This document shows, piece by piece, positions 42,347 through 50,209 of a DNA stretch of 64,000 nucleotides. The translations under genes and the position numbers were made by a program. The stretch comes from Actinomadura flavalba DSM 45200 (GTDB lineage: Bacteria; Actinomycetota; Actinomycetes; Streptosporangiales; Streptosporangiaceae): contig NZ_KB894101.1 of the NCBI RefSeq assembly GCF_000374305.1, positions 124,001 through 188,000 of the forward strand, in the 5' to 3' direction. How positions within the stretch are numbered: position 1 is the stretch's first letter; every line of letters starts with the position of its first letter. The notes below the pieces were generated by a model that was not told the origin of the DNA, ran no database searches, and saw only the letters and a list, made by a program, of their open reading frames with translations.

Positions 42347-43627
42347 ATGCCCGCCCTCTCCCCCCGGCGCCGCGTCGCGCTGATCGTCGTCCTCGGCGCG
42401 CTGACGGCGACGGCGCCGCTCGCGCTGGACATGTACCTGCCCGCGCTGCCGCACATGGCGGGCGACCTGTCCACCACCGCGCTCCGGGTCCAGCTCACGC
42501 TGACCGCGTGCGTGGCGGGGCTCGCGCTCGGGCAGGTCGTCGCGGGCCCGCTGAGCGACCGGTGGGGACGCCGCCGCCCGCTGCTCGCGGGCCTCGCCGC
42601 CTACGCGCTCGCCTCGCTGCTGTGCGCGTTCGCGCCGACCGTCGAGGTGCTCGTCGGGCTGCGGTTCGTGCAGGGCGCCGCCGGGGCGGCCGGGATCGTC
42701 ATCGCGCGCGCCGTCGTCCGCGACCTGTACTCCGGGACGGACGCCGCCCGGTTCTTCGGCACGCTCATGCTCGTCAACGGGCTCGCGCCGATCCTCGCGC
42801 CCGTCGTCGGCGGGCAGCTCCTGCGGTTCGCGCCCTGGCCGGGCGTGTTCGCCGTGCTGGCCGGGCTCGGGCTGCTGCTGCTCGTCGCGTCGCTGTTCGG
42901 GCTGCCCGAGACGCTGCCGCCGGGCGAGCGCGCCACCGGCGGCGTCACCGCGACCCTGCGCACCTTCGCCGGACTGTGCGCCGACCGCGCGTTCGCCGGG
43001 TACACGCTCGCGCTCGCGCTGTCGTTCGCCGCGATGTTCACCTACATCTCCGGCAGCCCGTTCGTCCTCCAGGAGATTTACGGGCTGTCACCGCAGGCGT
43101 TCAGCGCCGCGTTCGCCGTGAACGCCGTCGGCATCGTGGCCGCCGGGCAGCTCAGCCGGGCGCTGGCGGGCCGGGTGCGGCTCGGGCCGCTGCTCGGGAC
43201 GGGTCTCGGCGTCGTCGCGGCGGGCGCCGCCGGGCTCGTCGCGGCCGTCCTGGCCGGGGCCGGGGCGACCTGGGTGCTGGCCGCGCTGTTCCTCGTCGTG
43301 GCCGGGCAGGGGCTCATCCTGCCGAACGCGACCGCGCTCGCCCTCGCCGACCGCCCGCCGCACGTCGCGGGCAGCGCCTCGGCGCTCATGGGCCTCGCGC
43401 AGTTCGCCATCGGCGGCGCCGCCGCGCCGCTGGCGGGTCTGGGCGGGGCGGGCACCGCGCTGCCGATGGCGGTGACGATCGCCGCCGCGACCGGGGCCGC
43501 CGCCGTCGCGGCGGGCGTCGCCGTCAGCGCGGGGTCAGTGCGGCCAGGACGAAACCGGCGACCTCGCCGGCCAGCTCCGCCGCCGGTTTCGGACCGTCGG
43601 CCCGGTACCACGACGTCATCTGATTGA
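42347..43627 (+). CDS. MFS multidrug exporter, Bcr/CflA type
   Basis: A 426-residue major facilitator with about 12 membrane helices. LALDMYLPALPHMAGDL near 25 and GPLSDRWGRRRPLL near 68 (motif A) are diagnostic of the Bcr/CflA drug-resistance group; RFVQGAAGAAGIVIARAVVRD is the usual following helix. The last about 35 residues (from SAGSVRPGRN) are hydrophilic, basic and unusual, because the frame runs into the 3' end of the convergent TetR gene. RBS GCAGGAG precedes the ATG. It may be co-transcribed with the nitroreductase. Confidence 0.9.
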   Translation: MPALSPRRRVALIVVLGALTATAPLALDMYLPALPHMAGDLSTTALRVQLTLTACVAGLALGQVVAGPLSDRWGRRRPLLAGLAAYALASLLCAFAPTVEVLVGLRFVQGAAGAAGIVIARAVVRDLYSGTDAARFFGTLMLVNGLAPILAPVVGGQLLRFAPWPGVFAVLAGLGLLLLVASLFGLPETLPPGERATGGVTATLRTFAGLCADRAFAGYTLALALSFAAMFTYISGSPFVLQEIYGLSPQAFSAAFAVNAVGIVAAGQLSRALAGRVRLGPLLGTGLGVVAAGAAGLVAAVLAGAGATWVLAALFLVVAGQGLILPNATALALADRPPHVAGSASALMGLAQFAIGGAAAPLAGLGGAGTALPMAVTIAAATGAAAVAAGVAVSAGSVRPGRNRRPRRPAPPPVSDRRPGTTTSSD

Positions 43628-44117
43628 CCATGGCCAGCGCGACGATCGTGACCGTCTCGGCCGGGGTGCCGTCCGCGAACGCGCCGTCGCGCTGGCCCGC
43701 CTCGACCAGCGCGCGGAACGTCACGTGGTAGCGGCGGCGGTCGGCGCGGACGGCGTGCATCCGGGCGTCGTCGAGCCGGTGCATCTCGCGGCCGAACACC
43801 TTGGCCTCGTCGATGTGCTCGGCGGTGCTGAGGATCAGCCCGGTCAGCACCGCGCGGACGCTCTCGCGCGGCGGCAGCCCGGCGGCGACGACCCGGTCGA
43901 GGTCGGCGAGCTGGCGGGTGATCAGCCGGTGGTAGATCTCGTAGAGCAGCGCGTCCTTGGAGTCGAAATAGTGGTAGAGCGCACCCTTGGTGACGTGGGC
44001 GTCGGTGCAGATCGACTGGACGGACGCGCCGTCGAAGCCGCGCGCGGCGAACTGCCGCACGGCGGCGTCCAGGATGCGCCGCCGCACCGGCGGCACGCCG
44101 GTCTCCGTCGCGGACAC
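43524..44117 (-). CDS. TetR-family repressor
   Basis: A 197-residue regulator. RRRILDAAVRQFAARGFDGASVQSICTDAHVTKGALYHYFDSKDALLYEI is spread over residues 12-61 and is a canonical TetR helix-turn-helix domain; the rest is the helical ligand domain. Its 3' end overlaps the convergent exporter gene by 104 bases. It is divergent from the phosphotriesterase-like gene, and a perfect palindrome in between is its probable operator. It likely represses itself and that hydrolase. Confidence 0.92.
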   Translation of the reverse strand: MSATETGVPPVRRRILDAAVRQFAARGFDGASVQSICTDAHVTKGALYHYFDSKDALLYEIYHRLITRQLADLDRVVAAGLPPRESVRAVLTGLILSTAEHIDEAKVFGREMHRLDDARMHAVRADRRRYHVTFRALVEAGQRDGAFADGTPAETVTIVALAMVNQMTSWYRADGPKPAAELAGEVAGFVLAALTPR

Positions 44118-44172
44118 GCGTTCTCCTCCCGGATGCGTTGACGCGGGACTCCCGCCCGTCTACTTTGCCACA

Positions 44173-44188
44173 TACCGACCGGTCGGTA
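44173..44188. promoter_or_regulatory. TetR operator palindrome TACCGACCGGTCGGTA
   Basis: Perfect 16-base palindrome, 28 bases before the phosphotriesterase-like start and 56 bases from the TetR start. The core ACCGACCGGTCGGT is a common operator form of actinobacterial TetR repressors. Confidence 0.8.
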
Positions 44189-44215
44189 CGGAAGCGCGGC
44201 AGCAGGAGGCAGGGC

Positions 44216-45199
44216 ATGGCCACAGTGGAGACCGTCCGGGGCGCCGTCGCGCTCGACGCGCTCGGACGCACGCTCATGCACGAGCACGTCTTCATCCTCG
44301 ACACCGAGCACGTGCAGAACCAGGGCGCGGGCGCCTGGTGGGACGAGGAGGCCCGCGTCACCGACGCCGTCGCCAAGCTCCGGGAGCTGGCCGGACGCGG
44401 CGTCACCACGATCGCGGACCCGACCGTGTGGGGGCTCGGCCGGTACCTGCCGCGCGTGCAGCGGATCAACGAGCAGGTCCCCGAGCTGAACATCATCGTC
44501 GCCACCGGTGTCTACACCTACAACGACCTGCCGTTCCAGTTCCACCACCGCGGCCCCGGCACGCTGCTCGGCGGCCCCGACCCGATGGTGGACGACTTCG
44601 TCCGCGACCTCACCGAGGGCATCGCCGGGACGGGCGTGCGGGCGGCGTTCCTCAAGTGCGCCGTCGACGCGCCCGGCCTGACGCCGGGCGTGGAGCGCGT
44701 CCTGCGGGCCGTGGCCGGGGCGCACCGGGTGACGGGAGCGCCCGTCACCGTCCACACCGACAGCGCCGGGTCGCAGACGGGCCGGGTCGTGCTGGAGGTG
44801 CTGACGGCCGAGGGCGTCGACCTGTCCAAGGTCGTCGTCGCGCACGCCGGGGACAGCAACGACCTGGACTACCTGATGGAGCTGGCCGACTCCGGGGTGA
44901 TCCTCGGTATGGACCGGTTCGGGCTGGACGTCATCAACCCGACGAACGAGCGGGTCGCGACCGTCGCGGCGCTGTGTGAGCGCGGTTACGCCGATCGGAT
45001 GGTGCTGAGCCACGACACGTCCTGCTACATCGACTGGTTCGGGCCCGATCCCGAGCTGCTGCGGAGCCTGGCGCCGAACTGGATCTACACCCACATCAGC
45101 GACGACGTGCTGCCGGCGCTGGCCGCCGCGGGTGTCACCACGGGCCAGATCGAGCAGATGCTCACCACCAACCCCGCCCGTTATTTCGCCACCGGCTGA
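44216..45199 (+). CDS. Phosphotriesterase-like metal hydrolase (PTE/PLL family)
   Basis: A 327-residue amidohydrolase-superfamily enzyme with a binuclear metal site: HEHVFIL (HxH), FLKCAVD (carboxylated lysine), VHTDS, VAHAGDSND and SHDTSC (metal aspartate). This is the full PTE set. Family members hydrolyse lactones or phosphotriesters; the natural substrate is not evident. The ATG has CAGGAGG nine bases upstream. A TetR operator lies in its leader, so it is probably induced by a small ligand, perhaps its substrate. Confidence 0.9.
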   Translation: MATVETVRGAVALDALGRTLMHEHVFILDTEHVQNQGAGAWWDEEARVTDAVAKLRELAGRGVTTIADPTVWGLGRYLPRVQRINEQVPELNIIVATGVYTYNDLPFQFHHRGPGTLLGGPDPMVDDFVRDLTEGIAGTGVRAAFLKCAVDAPGLTPGVERVLRAVAGAHRVTGAPVTVHTDSAGSQTGRVVLEVLTAEGVDLSKVVVAHAGDSNDLDYLMELADSGVILGMDRFGLDVINPTNERVATVAALCERGYADRMVLSHDTSCYIDWFGPDPELLRSLAPNWIYTHISDDVLPALAAAGVTTGQIEQMLTTNPARYFATG

Positions 45200-45320
45200 G
45201 TCACCAGGGTTCGCCTCTTTCCCTGGGGGGATACCGGATCATCCACGCACCATGGATCATTCTCCCTATGGGCGGTCCCCACCGGGGGGACGGACCCCCG
45301 CGACCCGAGGAGGCACGCCG

Positions 45321-46454
45321 GTGTACGAGAGCCCCGGGCGGCAGGGTTCGACGGGCGGCGTGACGATCCTGGTCCTCGCGGTGCTGCTCACGGCGGCGGC
45401 CGTCCTGCTGGGGCGTCCGCTGCTCGCGCAGTACTCCGGCGACGGCGGCGAGGCCGCCGCCCCGGCCCCGGCGCCCACCAGCACGCGCGCCGGGCAGAAG
45501 CCGAGCGGCCGCAAGCCCGGCGTCGTCAACATCGAGACCGAGCAGGGACTGCGGAGCCTGCGGTCGGCGGGCACCGGCATCGTGCTGTCCGCGAGCGGGC
45601 TCGTGCTGACCAACAACCACGTCATCTCGGGCGCGACGTCCATCACCGGGACCGTCACCGACACCAGCCGCACCTACACCGCGCAGGTCCTCGGCTACGA
45701 CCACGGCGGCGACCTGGCGCTGCTGAAGCTCGACGGCGCCGTTGATCTCAAGCCCGCCAAGTTCGGTGACTCGGGCCAGGTGTTCGTCGGCGACCCGGTG
45801 ACGGCCGTGGGGAACGCGGGCGGCAAGGGCGGCACGCCGTCCGTCGTGACGGGCGCGGTGACGGCGCTGGAACAGACGATCACCGCGCGGAACCAGACCG
45901 ACGGCGGCTCCGAGCGGCTGACCGGGCTGATCGAGACGTCGGCGCCGATCCGGCCGGGCGACTCGGGCGGTCCGCTGCTCAACACCGACGGCGAGGTCGT
46001 CGGCATCAACACCGCCGCGTCGGCCGGGCCCGAGCCCGAGCCGGACGCGCAGTCGGCGGGCGCGCCGACGCCCACGGCGACGACCGAGCACCGGGGCTAC
46101 GCGATCCCGGCGGCGCGGGCACTGGAGGTGGCCCGGCAGATCCAGCGGCGCGAGCCGTCGGCGACGGTCCACATCGGCCGCACCGCGCTGCTGGGCGTCC
46201 AGGTGCGCAGCAACGGGACGGCGTTCGGCGCGCTGGTCGACACGGTCGTACCGGACACCCCGGCGGCCGACGCGGGGCTGCGGACCGGCATGGTCATCGT
46301 GGCGCTCGGCGGCCAGCCCGTGGACACCCCGGGGCGTCTGACCGCGCTGATGCTCAACCAGCACCCGGGCGACGTCGTCCGGCTGGAGTGGACGACGCGG
46401 GACGGCCGCCGCCACGCCGCCGACGTGCGGCTGGTCGAGGGCCCGCCGCAGTAG
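45321..46454 (+). CDS. HtrA-type membrane-anchored serine protease with PDZ domain
   Basis: A 377-residue S1C protease. Residues 14-34 (VTILVLAVLLTAAAVLL) are a signal anchor, so the protease domain is outside the membrane. The catalytic triad is visible: TNNHV (His near 100), GGDLALLKL (Asp near 131) and RPGDSGGPLL (Ser near 215). Residues 285-375 are a PDZ domain (LLGVQV...GMVIVALGGQPV). I prefer GTG 45321, with GAGGAGG eight bases upstream; an in-frame ATG at 45252 would add 23 Pro/Gly-rich residues. Such proteases handle damaged envelope proteins. Confidence 0.9.
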   Translation: MYESPGRQGSTGGVTILVLAVLLTAAAVLLGRPLLAQYSGDGGEAAAPAPAPTSTRAGQKPSGRKPGVVNIETEQGLRSLRSAGTGIVLSASGLVLTNNHVISGATSITGTVTDTSRTYTAQVLGYDHGGDLALLKLDGAVDLKPAKFGDSGQVFVGDPVTAVGNAGGKGGTPSVVTGAVTALEQTITARNQTDGGSERLTGLIETSAPIRPGDSGGPLLNTDGEVVGINTAASAGPEPEPDAQSAGAPTPTATTEHRGYAIPAARALEVARQIQRREPSATVHIGRTALLGVQVRSNGTAFGALVDTVVPDTPAADAGLRTGMVIVALGGQPVDTPGRLTALMLNQHPGDVVRLEWTTRDGRRHAADVRLVEGPPQ

Positions 46455-46507
46455 CCGGGCGTTCGTGCGACAGTGGCGGGGCAGCCCCTTGCAGTGAGGA
46501 ACCGCCG

Positions 46508-48784
46508 ATGTCGCACGACGAGGACGCCCGCCTGAACGTCACCGAGCCCAAGCGGTGGGCCGCCGGGATGCCCGGCGTGACGGCCGCGCTCCGCGAGGCC
46601 ACCGGCCAGATGGGGGTGCGGCGGACGGCGCTGACGCTGGCGCGCGTCAACCAGAAGGACGGGTTCGACTGCCCCGGATGCGCGTGGCCGGAAGGGACCG
46701 ACCGGCACCGGGCCGAGTTCTGCGAGAACGGCGCCAAGGCCGTCGCGGAGGAGGCGACGACGCGGCGGATCACGCGGGAGTTCTTCGCGTCCCACGCGCT
46801 GGACGAACTGGCGGTGCGGTCCGACCACTGGCTCGGCCGCCAGGGGCGGCTCACCGAGCCGATGGTGCGGCGGCCCGGCGCGTCGCATTACACGCCGATC
46901 TCCTGGGAGGACGCGTTCGCGCTCGTCGGCGCGGAACTCAACGCGCTCTCCTCGCCGGACGAGGCCGTCTTCTACACCTCGGGCCGGACGAGCAATGAGG
47001 CGGCGTTCGCCTACCAGTTGTTCGCGCGGGCGTTCGGGACGAACAACCTGCCGGACTGCTCGAACATGTGCCACGAGTCGTCCGGGTCGGCGCTCACCGA
47101 GACGCTCGGCGTCGGAAAGGGCTCGGTGACGCTGGAGGATCTGCACCGGGCCGATCTCGTCTTCGTCGTCGGGCAGAATCCCGGGACCAATCATCCCCGG
47201 ATGCTCTCGGCGCTGGAGAAGGCGAAGAAGGCCGGAGCGCGGATCGTCGCGGTGAATCCGCTGCCCGAAGCCGGACTGCTGCGCTTCAAGAACCCCCAGC
47301 GGCCGTCCGGGCTCGTCGGCCGCGGCACCGAACTCGCCGACCGTTTCCTGCAAATCCGGCTCAACGGCGACCTGGCGCTCTTCCAAGCCCTCAACCGGCT
47401 GCTCCTCGAAAGTGACGCGCTCGATCATTCCTTCCTCGAAACGCACACGCACGGCTTCGAGGGGTTCGCCGCGCACGCGCGCACGGTGCCCTGGGACGAC
47501 GTGCTGGAGGCGACGGGCCTCACCCGCGCCGAGATCGAGGCGACGCACCGGGACGTCGTCGCGTCCGAGCGGATCGTCGTCTGCTGGGCCATGGGCCTGA
47601 CGCAGCACCGCAACTCCGTCGCGACGATCCGCGAGGTCGTGAACTTCCTGCTGCTGCGCGGCAACGTGGGGCGCCCGGGGGCGGGCGTCTGCCCGGTGCG
47701 CGGGCACTCCAACGTCCAGGGCGACCGCACCATGGGCATCAACGAGAAGCCCCCGGCGGCGTTCCTCGACGCGCTCGGCGCCGAGTTCGGCTTCGACCCG
47801 CCCCGCGCGCACGGCCTGGACACCGTCGAGGCGATCCGCGCGATGCGCGACGGCCGCGCCTCGGTGTTCGTCGCGATGGGCGGCAACTTCGTCCGCGCCA
47901 CCCCCGACTCGGCGGTGACCGAGGCCGCGCTGCGCTCGTGCCGGCTGACCGTCCAGATCTCCACCAAGCTGAACCGCTCGCACGCGGTCGCCGGGGAGAC
48001 GGCGCTGATCCTGCCGACGCTCGGACGCACGGAACGCGACGTCCAGGCGTCCGGGCCGCAGTTCGTGTCCGTCGAGGACTCGATGAGCCTCGTGCACGCC
48101 TCCCGGGGGCGGCTGGAGCCCGCGTCCCCGGCGCTGCGCTCGGAGGTCGCGATCGTCTGCGACCTGGCCGGGGCGACGCTTCCGCCGACGATCCCGTGGC
48201 CGTCGATGCGCGCCGACTACGACGTCGTCCGCGACCACATCTCCCGCGTGGTCCCCGGCTTCACCGATTACAACGCCCGCATTCGCGCCGAAGACGGATT
48301 CGCCCTCCCGCACGCACCCCGCGACGAACGCCGTTTCCCCACCGCGACGGGCAAGGCGAACCTGACGGTGAATCCCCTGGAGATCCTGCGCGTGCCCCCC
48401 GGCCGCCTTCTGCTCCAGACGATCCGCAGCCACGACCAGTACAACACCACCGTCTACGGCCTGGACGACCGCTACCGAGGCGTCAAGGCGGGCCGCCGCG
48501 TCCTCTTCGTGAACCCCGCCGACCTGAAGAACCTGAACATCGACGACGGCACCACGGTCGACATCGTCTCCGAATGGACCGACGGCACCGAACGCCGCGC
48601 CGAAGCCTTCCGCGTCATCGCCTACCCCACGGCCCCCGGCTGCACCGCCGCCTACTTCCCGGAAACCAACGTCCTGGTCCCCCTGGACAGCACCGCCGAA
48701 ACCAGCAACACCCCAACCTCAAAGTCCCTGACCATTCACCTCGAACCCCATCACCCGCCTCGAATTCCCCCTGTTAAAAGATAG
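46508..48784 (+). CDS. YdeP/FdhF-like molybdopterin oxidoreductase
   Basis: A 758-residue protein of the formate dehydrogenase alpha-like YdeP family, whose E. coli member is of the same length. It has the family's FDCPGCAWPEG near residue 56, CSNMCHESSGSAL, VVGQNPGTNHPRM and PVRGHSNVQGDRTMG for the bis-MGD cofactor, and a C-terminal cofactor-binding domain (TIRSHDQYNTTVYGL). The N-terminal four-cysteine iron-sulfur motif of true formate dehydrogenases is not seen. The reaction is unknown; E. coli YdeP is linked to acid stress. The ATG follows GAGGA. It stands alone. Confidence 0.92.
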   Translation: MSHDEDARLNVTEPKRWAAGMPGVTAALREATGQMGVRRTALTLARVNQKDGFDCPGCAWPEGTDRHRAEFCENGAKAVAEEATTRRITREFFASHALDELAVRSDHWLGRQGRLTEPMVRRPGASHYTPISWEDAFALVGAELNALSSPDEAVFYTSGRTSNEAAFAYQLFARAFGTNNLPDCSNMCHESSGSALTETLGVGKGSVTLEDLHRADLVFVVGQNPGTNHPRMLSALEKAKKAGARIVAVNPLPEAGLLRFKNPQRPSGLVGRGTELADRFLQIRLNGDLALFQALNRLLLESDALDHSFLETHTHGFEGFAAHARTVPWDDVLEATGLTRAEIEATHRDVVASERIVVCWAMGLTQHRNSVATIREVVNFLLLRGNVGRPGAGVCPVRGHSNVQGDRTMGINEKPPAAFLDALGAEFGFDPPRAHGLDTVEAIRAMRDGRASVFVAMGGNFVRATPDSAVTEAALRSCRLTVQISTKLNRSHAVAGETALILPTLGRTERDVQASGPQFVSVEDSMSLVHASRGRLEPASPALRSEVAIVCDLAGATLPPTIPWPSMRADYDVVRDHISRVVPGFTDYNARIRAEDGFALPHAPRDERRFPTATGKANLTVNPLEILRVPPGRLLLQTIRSHDQYNTTVYGLDDRYRGVKAGRRVLFVNPADLKNLNIDDGTTVDIVSEWTDGTERRAEAFRVIAYPTAPGCTAAYFPETNVLVPLDSTAETSNTPTSKSLTIHLEPHHPPRIPPVKR

Positions 48785-48841
48785 CCCGACAATTCTCCGA
48801 ACACCTCTTCACCACGGCACGAGTTCCCTAATGTCGCTCCC

Positions 48842-49347
48842 ATGCCAACGCAACAGCACGACGCTCTGGCGGACGTCTTCCGCCATTCCCCGGAGATCAC
48901 CGTCCCGATCATCAGGCGGCTGGGCCTCCCCTTCGGCGACCTGAAACGCGCGAGGGACGTCTCCGAGTCCGCCTCCGACCTCAAAACGTCCGAATTCACC
49001 TCGGACGCCGCCGTCCTCCTACACCAGGGCGACGACACGGAGGAATCCCGCCTGGGCGTGATCGTCGAGATCCAGCGCACCCAAATCGCCGCTTGGAGAA
49101 GCTCATGCAGACCGAATCGTCCAACTTCATGGACCTCTTCATCGACACCAGGGCCGCGGGCAAGGCGGAGGGCAGAGCCGAGGGCAAGGCCGAAGCCGTG
49201 CTGGCGTTCCTCAACGCGCGGAACATCGAGGTGCCCGAGCGGGTGCGTCAGGAGGTGCTCGCCGCCACAGATCCGGAGCTTCTCGACACGTGGGTGAAGC
49301 GTGCCGCGACGGCCGCTACCGCCGACGAGGTGATCGCGGAGCGCTGA
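48842..49347 (+). pseudogene. Decayed gene of a Rpn/PD-(D/E)XK-like actinobacterial family
   Basis: The first frame (48842 to about 49085) encodes MPTQQHDALADVFRHSPE and AAVLLHQGDDTEESRLGVIVEIQR, the usual N-terminus of a roughly 300-residue family. The reading then shifts to another frame (from about 49093) encoding EKLMQTESSNFMDLF, an AEG/KAEG repeat and LLDTWVKRAATAATADEVI, the usual C-terminus. The middle, about 100-150 residues, is missing. So an internal deletion with frame change has destroyed the gene. Family memory is from the pattern only. A terminator hairpin follows. Confidence 0.75.
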
Positions 49348-49359
49348 GCCGGGGCCGGG

Positions 49360-49388
49360 GCCGGGCGGTGGTGAGATCACCGCCCGGC
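49360..49388 (+). terminator. Hairpin terminator before GPP34 gene
   Basis: Stem GCCGGGCGGTG/CACCGCCCGGC of 11 base pairs with a seven-base loop, followed by TTT. It lies 13 bases after the pseudogene stop. Confidence 0.8.
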
Positions 49389-49425
49389 TTTGGCTTGAAC
49401 AGTGTCAGGTGGGTAGTTCGGCGGG

Positions 49426-50124
49426 ATGACGACGTTGACGTTGGCGGAAGAGTTCTTGCTTCTGGTGCTCAAGGACGAGACCGGGAAGCCGATGGTGGAC
49501 GGGCAGAAGACGGCGGCGGGGCTGGCCGGGGCGGCCGTCGTCGAGCTGACGATGGACGGCGCGCTGCGGCTGAGCGGCGAGGGTGAGCCCGGGGTCAAGA
49601 AGGGGCGGCTGATCGTCACCGGCGGGACGCCGCGCGACCGGCGCCTCGCCTCGCTGCTGGAGGTCGTGGACGGCCGGAAGCCCAAGGACGCCGTGTCCAA
49701 GGTGTCCGGCGTCAGCGCGTGGCGGAACCGGTCCAAGGACCTCAAGGAGGCGCTGCTCCAGGACCTCGCCGAGCAGGGGCTGCTCGTGGAGGAGAAGGGC
49801 AAGGCGCTCGGCCTCTTCCCCACGACCGCGTGGAAGCAGGGCGACCCGGGCGTCGAGCAGGAGATCGTGCAGCGCGTGCGGGCCGCCGTCGTCGACGGCG
49901 CGGAGCCCGACCCCCGGACGGCGGCGCTGATCGCGCTGCTGTTCGCGGTCGACGTGCTCAAGAAGCTCTACCCCGACGCCGACCGCAAGGCGCTCAAGCG
50001 GCGCGCCAAGGAGATCAGCGAGGCCGAGTGGGGCGGGGAGGCCGTGCGCAAGGCCGTCCAGGAGGTGCAGGCGGCGACGATGACCGCCGTCGTCGCCGTC
50101 ACCACCACCACGTCGTCGAGCTGA
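49426..50124 (+). CDS. GPP34 (Golgi phosphoprotein 3)-family protein
   Basis: A 232-residue GPP34/GOLPH3-family protein, common in actinobacteria in many copies. MTTLTLAEEFLLLVLKDETG and ALRLSGEGEPG, then TPRDRRLASLLEVV and LAEQGLLVEEKGKALGLFPTTAWK, are the family's hallmark segments. Eukaryotic members bind phosphatidylinositol-4-phosphate; the bacterial role is unknown. The tail ends in a Thr/Val/Ser run (VVAVTTTTSSS). The next gene starts 86 bases later in the same direction. Confidence 0.9.
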   Translation: MTTLTLAEEFLLLVLKDETGKPMVDGQKTAAGLAGAAVVELTMDGALRLSGEGEPGVKKGRLIVTGGTPRDRRLASLLEVVDGRKPKDAVSKVSGVSAWRNRSKDLKEALLQDLAEQGLLVEEKGKALGLFPTTAWKQGDPGVEQEIVQRVRAAVVDGAEPDPRTAALIALLFAVDVLKKLYPDADRKALKRRAKEISEAEWGGEAVRKAVQEVQAATMTAVVAVTTTTSSS

Positions 50125-50209
50125 CCCGCGCAACCTCCGGACGGCGCCCGGGCGGCGTGGGTACGATGCCGGTGGCCTCGTCGTCGGTGGTGTGCGGAGG
50201 CGGGTTGTC

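Noticed and set aside
39422..42454. Minus-strand open frame of about 1000 codons opposite the second GTPase and nitroreductase
   Set aside because: Arg/Gly/Asp-rich low complexity; the plus strand has P-loop and nitroreductase motifs.
46097..48433. Minus-strand open frame opposite the YdeP-like gene
   Set aside because: No domain pattern; the plus-strand protein matches its family over full length.
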